Shown here: positions 5,076 through 11,195 of the stretch, one piece after another
Numbering within the stretch: the stretch's first letter is position 1
Layout: each line of letters starts with the position of its first letter
Source of the DNA: JAURVT01 sp049059935
GTDB lineage: Bacteria > Actinomycetota > Actinomycetes > Propionibacteriales > Nocardioidaceae
DNA length: 11,195 nucleotides
Direction: 5' to 3'
Assembly (NCBI RefSeq): GCF_049059935.1
Contig: NZ_JBMGQR010000105.1
Coordinates: 1-11,195, forward strand
The notes under the pieces: generated by a model
Seen by the model: the letters and a program-made list of their open reading frames with translations, nothing else
Told to the model about the DNA's origin: nothing
The model's database searches: none
Program-made: the position numbers and the translations under genes

Positions 5076-7370
5076 GGACGCCGAGGGAGCGACGTGGGTG
5101 CCGACGGCGGGCACCTCGCCGTCCCAGCGCCGCACCTCGACGCGGGCGTGCTGGCCGGTGCACCCCTGGGCCAGGCGCGACGTCGGCAGGTCCGACGTCA
5201 GCGCGTTGGGGTTGCCGTGCACGCACGTGGCGACGTCTGGACGCGACGGGTCGAACCACGCGCCCGTCGACAGCTGGACGACACCGGGCCGCACGACGTC
5301 GCTCGTCACCAGCCCGGCGAGCACGCTGCCCACGACGCTCTCGACACGCACGACGTCGCCGTCGGACAGGCCTCGCGCGGCGGCGTCGGCCGGGTGCATC
5401 CGCGCCGGCTCGCGTCCCGCGACCTTGGACCCCTGGCTGGTGGCACCGTGGTCGAGCTGGCTGTGCAGGCGGCTGCGCGGGTTGTTCGCCACCAGCAGCA
5501 GCGGGTGCTCACCCTCCCCTGGCAGCGTCGTCAGCACGTGGGGCACCAACCAGGACGGGTGACCGGGGCAGTCGTCGTAGCCGAACGAGGCGATGGTGGC
5601 CGACGCGAGCTCGATCCGTCCGCTCGGCGTGGCCAGCGGGTGACGCTCGGGGTCGGCCCGGAACTCGGCGAACATGACGTGTCCCGCGTCCGCGCCGCGC
5701 AGCGACACCCGTCCGGCCTCGACGAACGCGTCGTAGTCCTCGGCCGGGCTCTCGTCCTCGGGAAGGCCGGACCGCCACTGCTCGTACAGGTGCCGCAGCC
5801 ACTCGTCGGCGGTGCGTCCCTCGGTGAACGACTCGGCCGCGCCCAGGCGTGCGGCGAGGTCGCCGAGGATCGAGAAGTCGTCGCGGGCCTCCCCCAGCGG
5901 CTCGGACGCCCGCCGCATCGCCACCAGCGTGCCGCTCACCTTCGAGCCGCCGAGGTCGTCGCGCTCCAGCGTGGTGGTGACGGGCAGGACGACGTCGGCG
6001 TGACGCGCGGTCGAGGTCCAGAACGGGTCGTGCACCACGATCGTGTCGGGACGGGTGAACGCCCGACGCAGCCGGGTGAGGTCCTGGTGGTGGTGGAACG
6101 GGTTGCCGCCGGCCCAGTAGACGAGCCGGGTGTCGGGGTAGGTGAGCCGCCGGCCGTCGAAGTCGTACGGGTCGCCCGGGTGCAGCAGGAGGTCGGAGAT
6201 GCGCGCGACGGGGATGAACGAGTCGACCGGGTTGCGGCCCTGGCCGAAGCGCGGGATGCCGCCGGGCACCTCGGCGTTGCCGATGTTGGCCGTCGCGCCG
6301 TACCCGTGGCCGAAGCCGCCGCCGGGCAGACCGATCTGCCCGAGCAGCGCGGCCAGCGCGATGCCGGCCCACAGGGCCTGCTCGCCGTGCTGGGCGCGCT
6401 GGATCGACCAGCTGAGCGTCAGCATCGTGCGGCGCGAGCCCATCCGTCGGGCCAGCGCCACGATCTCGTCGGCGTCGACGCCGCAGATGCCCGACGCCCA
6501 CGCCGCGTCGCGCACCAAGCCGTCCGCCTCGCCCGTCAGGTAGGCGGTGAGCTCGTCGCCGCCCACGCAGTGCGTCCGGACGAACCCGGGGTCACCGAGC
6601 CCCTCGGTGATGACGGTGTGGCACAGCGCGAGCAGCAGGGCGGTGTCGCTGCCGGGCCAGGGCGCGATCCACCGCGCGTCGAGGCTCTCGGCGAGGTCGT
6701 CGCGCATCGGGCTGACGAGCACCAGCTCGGCGCCGCGCGCATGCGCCTCGACGAGGTGTCCGCCGACGAGGTGACGGTCGACGCCGCCGGACCCCACCTG
6801 CATGTTCTTGGCCGGCAGCCCGCCGACGCAGACGAACAGCTCGGTGTGCTCGACGAGCACGGGCCACGCGGTGGGGGTGGCGAGCGGCTCCAGGCCCCCG
6901 ACGACGCGCGGCAGCAGCACCTCGGCGGCGCCGTGGCTGTAGGTGTGCACCGACCGGGTGTAGCCGCCGATCGCGTTGAGGAACCGGTGCACCTGGCTCT
7001 GCGCGTGGTGGAACCGTCCGGCGCTGCCCCACCCGTAGGAGCCGCCGAAGATCGCCTCGTTGCCGTGCTCGGTCCGCACGCGCTCGAGCTCTCCTGCGAG
7101 ACGGTCGAGCACCTCGTCCCAGGAGACCTGGAGCCACTCGTCGTGGCCGCGACGCTCGTCCGGACCGGGTCCGTCCTCCCACCACCCGCGCCGCACGTGG
7201 GGCGCGAGGACGCGCGTCCGCTCGTCGAGGTTGGCCGGGACGTTCGCCAGCAGGCTCGCGGGCTCGGGGTCGTCGGCCGCCGCCTCCACCCGGAACGACC
7301 CGTCCGCCCCGCGCACGGCGTCGAAGGCGCCCCAGTGGGACAGGTGCGGGAAGCGCTGCTCGGTCGTCAC
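5073..7370 (-). CDS. Molybdopterin oxidoreductase of the biotin sulfoxide/TMAO/DMSO reductase family
   Basis: A 765-residue protein of the bis-MGD DMSO-reductase class, usual size for BisC/TorA/TorZ. The N-terminus begins SHWGAF, without the Cys motif for an iron-sulfur cluster, as in this subgroup. GGSYGWGSAGRFHHAQ (109-124) matches the family signature, with Y112 and W114 at the places of the active-site Tyr/Trp of Rhodobacter DMSO reductase. HTYSHGAAEVLLPRVVG (142-158) contains the expected Mo-ligating Ser, S145. Near the end, NNPRSRLHSQLDHG and HGNPNALTSDLPTSRLAQGC form the typical dinucleotide-binding domain. There is no twin-arginine leader, so the enzyme is probably cytoplasmic and more like BisC (biotin or methionine S-oxide reduction) than periplasmic TorA; the substrate is unproven. 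No membrane anchor, cytochrome or maturation gene adjoins it. The GTG start follows TAGGCT by 6 nt (leaderless). Confidence 0.9.
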   Translation of the reverse strand: MTTEQRFPHLSHWGAFDAVRGADGSFRVEAAADDPEPASLLANVPANLDERTRVLAPHVRRGWWEDGPGPDERRGHDEWLQVSWDEVLDRLAGELERVRTEHGNEAIFGGSYGWGSAGRFHHAQSQVHRFLNAIGGYTRSVHTYSHGAAEVLLPRVVGGLEPLATPTAWPVLVEHTELFVCVGGLPAKNMQVGSGGVDRHLVGGHLVEAHARGAELVLVSPMRDDLAESLDARWIAPWPGSDTALLLALCHTVITEGLGDPGFVRTHCVGGDELTAYLTGEADGLVRDAAWASGICGVDADEIVALARRMGSRRTMLTLSWSIQRAQHGEQALWAGIALAALLGQIGLPGGGFGHGYGATANIGNAEVPGGIPRFGQGRNPVDSFIPVARISDLLLHPGDPYDFDGRRLTYPDTRLVYWAGGNPFHHHQDLTRLRRAFTRPDTIVVHDPFWTSTARHADVVLPVTTTLERDDLGGSKVSGTLVAMRRASEPLGEARDDFSILGDLAARLGAAESFTEGRTADEWLRHLYEQWRSGLPEDESPAEDYDAFVEAGRVSLRGADAGHVMFAEFRADPERHPLATPSGRIELASATIASFGYDDCPGHPSWLVPHVLTTLPGEGEHPLLLVANNPRSRLHSQLDHGATSQGSKVAGREPARMHPADAAARGLSDGDVVRVESVVGSVLAGLVTSDVVRPGVVQLSTGAWFDPSRPDVATCVHGNPNALTSDLPTSRLAQGCTGQHARVEVRRWDGEVPAVGTHVAPSAS

Positions 7371-7382
7371 GGCCGAAGCCTA
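7371..7382 (-). promoter_or_regulatory. Leaderless -10 element of the molybdopterin oxidoreductase
   Basis: TAGGCT (7382-7377) is followed by exactly 6 nt and the GTG at 7370, the same geometry as the aldo/keto reductase promoter. No Shine-Dalgarno sequence is present. The expected -35 zone near 7400 falls in the stem of the terminator of the gene upstream and shows no TTGACA-like box. Confidence 0.6.
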
Positions 7383-7395
7383 GGCGAGCACACGC

Positions 7396-7435
7396 GCAGG
7401 GCCCCGGACGGTCCGAGGTCCGTCCGGGGCCCTGC
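7396..7435 (-). terminator. Intrinsic-type terminator after the serine protease
   Basis: A perfect 16-bp stem, GCAGGGCCCCGGACGG (7396-7411) with its complement at 7420-7435, closes an 8-nt loop; four further pairs (7392-7395 with 7437-7440) extend it past one bulged base. It lies about 20 nt downstream of the protease stop codon and before the oxidoreductase promoter, so it should insulate the two genes. A T-run is absent, as is frequent in actinobacteria. Confidence 0.8.
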
Positions 7436-7455
7436 TGCGTGGTGCCGGTCCTGCG

Positions 7456-8568
7456 TCAGCCGATCGACGCGCCGTACGCGGAGAGGGCCTCCTGCACGGG
7501 CTGGAAGTAGGTCGTGCCACCGGAGGTGCAGTCGCCGCTGCCGCCGGAGGTCAGGCCCAGGGCCGTGGAGCCGGCGAAGAGCGAGCCGCCGGAGTCGCCG
7601 GGCTCGGCGCACACGGTGGTGCGGATGAGACCGGTGACGCTGCCCTCGGCGTAGTTCACCGTGGCGTTGAGCGCGGTGACCCGGCCGCTGAACAGGCCGG
7701 TGGTGCTGCCGGAGCGGGTGACCGTCTGGCCGACGCTGGGGGTGCCGGCGCCGGTGATGGTCTGCGTGCTGCCGTTGTAGAGGTTGACGGTGCTCGGTCC
7801 GGCCGTCGAGGTGCGGACGATGCCGTAGTCGTTGCCGGGGAACGAGCCGGTGCCGTTGGTGCCGAGCAGGCTGGTCTGGCCCTGGTCGTTGTACCAGTTG
7901 GCGGCGACGTCGGTGCAGTGGCCGGCGGTGACGAAGGCCGGGCCCGAGGCCGTGCGGACGTTGAAGCCGAGCGAGCAGCGTCCGCCGCCCTGCGCCCAGA
8001 TGGCGTCGCCGCCGCGGGCGGTGGTGCTGAGGGTGCCCGACTCACGGGTGACCTCGACCTTGCCGCCGAGGCTCTTGGCCACGGACTGCAGGGTGGCCAT
8101 CTCCTTGCCACTCACCGTGGAGTCGGCGGTGACGAGCACGGCGTTGGTCTTGGGGTCGATGGCCCAGGCGGTGCCGGGGATGCTGGCCTTCTCGGTCAGC
8201 ACGGCCTCGGCGGCCTTGAGCTGGGCGGTGCTGTGGTCGACGACCTTGGCGGTGGCGCCGGCCTTCTCGACCGTCGCCACGTCGGCGGCGTCGGTGACGT
8301 TCACGACGACCTTGCCGGACTTGGTGAGGTACGAGCCACCGTCGGCGGCGACGGCCTTGGTGATCGAGCGGGCCACCTTCGTCGCGGCCTGGTCGGACTT
8401 CGCCTGCGCGGCGGCGGCCTTGGTGGAGGCGTCGGGCGCGTCGGTGCCGTCGGCGGCGGAGGTGCCGGTGAGCGGGGCGAGCGCCAGGGCGGCGGTGGCC
8501 AGCCCGGCGGTCAGGACGGTGGCTGCGGCGCGACGGCCTGCCCGGGTACGGGACTGCAGAGAAGACAA
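7456..8568 (-). CDS. Secreted streptogrisin-like serine protease (S1 family) with pro-region
   Basis: A 370-residue preproenzyme. Residues 1-38 form a Sec-type signal peptide (SRTRAGRR, then a hydrophobic stretch ending near GTSAA). Residues about 39-185 are a pro-region resembling those of alpha-lytic and streptogrisin proteases, expected to guide folding and be removed. The mature part starts near GGDAIWAQGGGRCSLGFNV (187-205), very close to Streptomyces griseus proteases A/B. Catalytic triad: H217 in TAGHC, D247 in GNDYGIV, S326 in PGDSGGS. Cysteines 198/218 and 320/347 fit the two conserved disulfides. GLTSGGSGDC near the S1 pocket suggests chymotrypsin-like preference, by analogy. TTG at 8568 was chosen because GAGGAG (8580-8575) lies 6 nt before it and the signal peptide follows directly; longer upstream frames give an implausible Arg-rich extension. 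It probably digests external protein, or acts in defence. Confidence 0.9.
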   Translation of the reverse strand: MSSLQSRTRAGRRAAATVLTAGLATAALALAPLTGTSAADGTDAPDASTKAAAAQAKSDQAATKVARSITKAVAADGGSYLTKSGKVVVNVTDAADVATVEKAGATAKVVDHSTAQLKAAEAVLTEKASIPGTAWAIDPKTNAVLVTADSTVSGKEMATLQSVAKSLGGKVEVTRESGTLSTTARGGDAIWAQGGGRCSLGFNVRTASGPAFVTAGHCTDVAANWYNDQGQTSLLGTNGTGSFPGNDYGIVRTSTAGPSTVNLYNGSTQTITGAGTPSVGQTVTRSGSTTGLFSGRVTALNATVNYAEGSVTGLIRTTVCAEPGDSGGSLFAGSTALGLTSGGSGDCTSGGTTYFQPVQEALSAYGASIG

Positions 8569-8816
8569 CGCAAACTCCTCGGGGACGCGGGACCGCCTGG
8601 TGCGGGCCCTTCTCGAGCCGGAGCGCCGCCTCCGGGTTGTCCGGTGACGACGCCCGACGTGCATCGACTCGACAGGGAAGTACCCCCGTCGCGCCGGGCC
8701 CAACCGTCGAGGCGCTCGTTAACTGTTCACTTCCGCCCAGTCGGCGGACGTCCCGTGCAGCCGGGAGCGAGCGCGGCCAGACTGTGCGGACCCCGTACCG
8801 AGAGCAGGAGGACCGC
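8569..8816. other. Divergent intergenic region between protease and M20 hydrolase
   Basis: The 248 nt between the divergent genes hold the protease ribosome-binding site (GAGGAG, 8580-8575) and the hydrolase ribosome-binding site (AGGAGG, 8806-8811). A small hairpin, CCGGAG/CTCCGG (8618-8623 with 8630-8635), lies in the protease leader. A tandem heptad occurs at 8718-8731. I found no convincing -35/-10 pair for either gene and no coding sequence that looks real. Confidence 0.5.
8718..8731. promoter_or_regulatory. Tandem heptad / imperfect palindrome, possible regulator site
   Basis: GTTAACT is followed directly by GTTCACT (6 of 7 bases identical). Read as a palindrome, GTTAACTGTTCAC is also nearly symmetric. 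It is AT-rich compared with its surroundings and lies midway between two divergent genes, the usual place for a shared operator. Direct heptads of GTTmAC type resemble binding sites of OmpR-family response regulators in actinobacteria, but no specific regulator can be named. Confidence 0.3.
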
Positions 8817-10142
8817 GTGAGCCAGCCCCAGCCCGTGCCGACCGACTTCGCCGACCACGTCGCCGCCGAGACCCTCGCCCGGGCCGCCGCGGCGCTGCCG
8901 GTGGTGTCGCCGCACCGGGGCGCCGACCCCACGCTCCTCGACCGGATCGAGTCCGACGTCGAGGCCTCGACGCCCGCGCTCGTCGCGCTGTCGCAGGACC
9001 TGTTCGCGCACCCCGAGGTCGCCTTCGAGGAGCACCGCAGCGCCGAGGCCGTCGCCGCCGTCGTCGAGGCGCGCGGGATCGGCGTCGAGCGTGGTGTCGG
9101 CGGCCTGCCCACCGCGCTGCGGGCCGAGGTGGGGTCCGGCGGACCGACCATCGGGCTGATGAGCGAGTACGACGCCCTGCCGGAGATCGGCCACGGGTGC
9201 GGGCACAACGTCATCGCCGCGGCGGGCGTCGGCGCGTTCCTGGCCCTCGCCGCGCTCGGCGACGACCTGCCCGGCCGCGTCGTCTGGCTCGGCACGCCCG
9301 CCGAGGAGGGCGGCGCCGGCAAGGAGATCCTGGCCCGCGCCCGCGTCCTCGACGACCTCGACGCCGCCCTGATGGTGCACCCGTTCGGCTACGACGTCGG
9401 CGACCACGTGTTCCTCGGACGCCGCCTGTGCCGCGTCCACTTCCACGGCCTGACGGCGCACGCGTCCGCGCAGCCCTACATGGGACGCAACGCGCTCGAC
9501 GCGGTGTCGCTCGCCTACCAGGGGGTGGGGCTGTTCCGGCAGCAGATGCCGCCGTCCGACCGGATCCACAGCGTCGTCGTCGACGGCGGCCGGCGCCCCA
9601 ACGTCGTGCCCGACCACGGCGAGCTGCTGTTCTACGTCCGCTCCAAGTACCCCGAGACCCTGCGCACGCTGAGCCGTCGGCTCGAGGAGATCGCCCAGGG
9701 TGCCGCGCTGATGACGGGCTGTGGCGTCGAGGTGGTGTGGGACGAGCTGCCGGCGACGCTCCCCATCCGCGCGAACGCCGCCCTCGGCGGGCGGTGGAGC
9801 GAGCACCAGGCGGCCCGCGGACGGCACGTGCTGCCGCCGGGCGTCGTCCCCGACCTGCTCGCGGCGTCCACCGACTTCGGCAACGTGTCGTTCCGGGTGC
9901 CCTCGCTGCACCCGATGATCGCGGTGAGCCCGCCGTCGACGTCGCTGCACACCCGCGAGTTCGCCGACGCCGCCGTGTCGGCCGCGGGCGACCGCGCGGT
10001 GGCCGACGGCGCGTCCGGCCTGGCCCGGACGGCCCTGGACTACCTGTCGGACGAGCAGCTGCGGGCCGACGTCCATGCCGAGTTCGAGGCGGCCGGCGGG
10101 GCCGTCGACGCGGCGGAGTACTTCGCGGAGCCCGAGCGGTGA
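8817..10142 (+). CDS. M20-family amidohydrolase (AbgB/PM20D2-like)
   Basis: A 441-residue metal-dependent amidohydrolase that should cleave an N-acyl or peptide bond in a small substrate; AbgB relatives act on p-aminobenzoyl-glutamate and PM20D2 relatives on unusual dipeptides. M20 signatures: LFAHPEVAFEEH (62-73); SEYDALPEIGHGCGHN (116-131) with metal-binding candidates D119, C128 and H130; GTPAEEGGAGK (159-169) with catalytic E163 and metal-binding E164; MVHP with H188; and SLHTREF with the terminal H378. The dimerisation/lid insert is about 200-310, starting after FLGRRLCRVHFHGLTAHAS. The YDALPxIGHxCGHN form is that of the AbgB/PM20D2 branch. No signal peptide, so cytoplasmic. GTG 8817 follows AGGAGG (8806-8811) by 5 nt. 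It overlaps the transporter gene by GTGA, suggesting that imported substrate is hydrolysed inside. Confidence 0.9.
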   Translation: MSQPQPVPTDFADHVAAETLARAAAALPVVSPHRGADPTLLDRIESDVEASTPALVALSQDLFAHPEVAFEEHRSAEAVAAVVEARGIGVERGVGGLPTALRAEVGSGGPTIGLMSEYDALPEIGHGCGHNVIAAAGVGAFLALAALGDDLPGRVVWLGTPAEEGGAGKEILARARVLDDLDAALMVHPFGYDVGDHVFLGRRLCRVHFHGLTAHASAQPYMGRNALDAVSLAYQGVGLFRQQMPPSDRIHSVVVDGGRRPNVVPDHGELLFYVRSKYPETLRTLSRRLEEIAQGAALMTGCGVEVVWDELPATLPIRANAALGGRWSEHQAARGRHVLPPGVVPDLLAASTDFGNVSFRVPSLHPMIAVSPPSTSLHTREFADAAVSAAGDRAVADGASGLARTALDYLSDEQLRADVHAEFEAAGGAVDAAEYFAEPER

Positions 10143-11195
10143 GCGCGCAGGCCCCGGCACCCACCCGGGTCGACCGGATGCTCGGCGCGATCGAGCGCGC
10201 GGGCAACAGGCTGCCCGAGCCGTTCGTGCTGTTCTCGATCCTGTTCACGATCGTCGCGGTGGTCTCGACGGCGATGGCGCTCGGCGACGTCCGGGTGCAG
10301 ATCCCGGGCGCGGACGACGCCACGCAGGTGCGCGGGCTGTTCACGTCCGAGGGCATGGTGTGGCTGAGCACCAACCTGGTGCCGAACTTCATCGAGTTCC
10401 CGCCGCTCGGCACCGTGCTGTCGATCCTGCTCGGCGTCGGCATCGCCGAGCGCTCGGGCCTGCTCGCCGCGGCCATCCGTCGCGCGTTCGGCTCGGCGCC
10501 GCGCTGGGCGCTCCCCTACGCGGTCGGCTTCGTCGGGATCAGCGGCTCGATCATGTCCGACTCCGCGTTCGTGGTGATCCCTCCGCTCGCCGCGATGGTG
10601 TTCGCCGCCGCGGGACGTCATCCGGTGGCGGGCCTGCTGGGCGGGTTCGGCGCGGTGGGCGCCGGCTACTCGACGTCGGTGTTCGTCACCAGCCTGGACG
10701 CGCTGTTCGCCGGCATCACCACCACCGTGACGCAGTCGCTCCCCGACCCGGGCACGCCGGTCACCGCGGTGTCGAACTACTTCTTCAACGTGGTCTCGGC
10801 GGTCGTGCTGAGCCTCGTCGCGGGCTTCGTGATCGACCGCGTGCTCGAGCCGCGCCTCACCCGCATCGGCGTGCCCACCGAGCAGCAGGCGTCCGAGGAC
10901 GGCGAGGAGCACCCGATGGACGCCATCGGCGAGGCGCACCTCACCGACGTCGAGCGCCGGGCCCTGCGCTGGGCCGGATTGACGATGCTGCTCGTCGCCG
11001 TGGCCATCGTCGCCGCGGTGCTGCCGAGCGCGTCGCCCTGGCGCGGCGACGGCGGCTCGTTCATCCCCGAGTCGCCGCTGCTCGACTCGATCGTGTTCGT
11101 GGTGTTCGTGCTCTTCGCGATCCCCGGCCTGGTCTACGGGTTCGCGTCCGGCACCTGGACAAGCTCGGCCGACGTCCCCCGCTCCCTGGCCGCCA
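10139..11195 (+). CDS. AbgT-family transporter, 3' end outside window
   Basis: The first 352 codons, open to the window edge; AbgT proteins usually have about 500 residues, so roughly the last third is missing. N-terminal AIERAGNRLPEPFVLFSIL, then a soluble loop, WLSTNLVPNFIEFPPLGTVL and GVGIAERSGLL are typical of AbgT. GSIMSDSAFVVIPPLAAMVF (136-155) contains D141, which probably corresponds to the conserved membrane Asp of YdaH/MtrF. GAGYSTSVFVTSLDALFAG (174-192) follows in the same core, and SPLLDSIVF (312-320) lies further on. E. coli AbgT imports p-aminobenzoyl-glutamate, while structurally studied relatives YdaH and MtrF are reported to export sulfonamides. Direction here is best inferred from the partner hydrolase: import of an amide substrate. 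The GTG start is inside the TGA of the hydrolase gene (GTGA), so translation is coupled. Confidence 0.9.
   Translation, partial: MSAQAPAPTRVDRMLGAIERAGNRLPEPFVLFSILFTIVAVVSTAMALGDVRVQIPGADDATQVRGLFTSEGMVWLSTNLVPNFIEFPPLGTVLSILLGVGIAERSGLLAAAIRRAFGSAPRWALPYAVGFVGISGSIMSDSAFVVIPPLAAMVFAAAGRHPVAGLLGGFGAVGAGYSTSVFVTSLDALFAGITTTVTQSLPDPGTPVTAVSNYFFNVVSAVVLSLVAGFVIDRVLEPRLTRIGVPTEQQASEDGEEHPMDAIGEAHLTDVERRALRWAGLTMLLVAVAIVAAVLPSASPWRGDGGSFIPESPLLDSIVFVVFVLFAIPGLVYGFASGTWTSSADVPRSLAA

Noticed and set aside
5061..7628. 855-codon plus-strand frame antisense to the oxidoreductase
   Set aside because: Arg/Val/Gly-rich mirror of a gene whose own frame has complete family motifs; typical high-GC antisense frame.
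8569..8703. N-terminal extension of the protease up to an in-frame start at 8703
   Set aside because: The extension is Arg-rich, has no orthologue-like features and no ribosome-binding site, and would place the signal peptide internally; the TTG at 8568 has a strong one.
10040..10939. 299-codon minus-strand frame under the AbgT gene
   Set aside because: His/Arg/Glu-rich shadow of a clearly recognisable membrane protein gene.

Overview
The window comes from a high-GC Gram-positive actinobacterium. Its DNA is very GC-rich, GTG and TTG starts are common, and several genes show a TAnnnT -10 hexamer 6-7 nt before the start codon with no Shine-Dalgarno sequence, which is the actinobacterial leaderless arrangement. 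Protein style suggests a relative of Nocardioidaceae/Aeromicrobium, but the sequence alone does not prove this. No rRNA, tRNA, CRISPR array, phage gene or transposase was seen, so this looks like an ordinary chromosomal metabolic/transport region.

Layout: (1) positions 999-1 (minus, partial): AbrB-family membrane protein, running off the left edge. (2) 1049-2753 (plus): two-gene operon of an aldo/keto reductase and a PAPS-dependent sulfotransferase, transcribed divergently from the AbrB gene through a compact shared promoter region. (3) 2754-2984: a structured intergenic stretch with a strong hairpin, a second nested palindrome built from the same motif, a G-quadruplex-type G-run set, and then an AT-rich promoter/operator. 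(4) 2985-4711 (plus): MarR-family repressor and a DHA1-type MFS exporter, translationally coupled through ATGA. (5) 5062-4685 (minus): small Pro/Gly-rich TM2-domain membrane protein, convergent with and overlapping the exporter. (6) 7370-5073 (minus): cytoplasmic-type molybdopterin oxidoreductase of the BisC/TorA/DMSO-reductase family. (7) 8568-7456 (minus): secreted streptogrisin-like serine protease with a pro-region, followed by a perfect 16-bp-stem terminator. (8) 8817-11195 (plus): M20-family amidohydrolase and, overlapping by GTGA, an AbgT-family transporter that runs off the right edge.

Functionally the window holds four small modules: reduction followed by sulfonation of an unknown carbonyl/hydroxyl compound; MarR-controlled efflux; repair or respiration of S-/N-oxides; and acquisition of peptides or aminoacyl compounds through an extracellular protease and an AbgB/AbgT-like uptake-hydrolysis pair. 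I see no clearly new multi-gene system. The points most worth checking are the reductase-sulfotransferase operon, the nested palindromic repeat cluster at 2770-2922, the MarR operator lying over a leaderless start, and a TAG stop codon that doubles as the first half of the next gene's -10 element.
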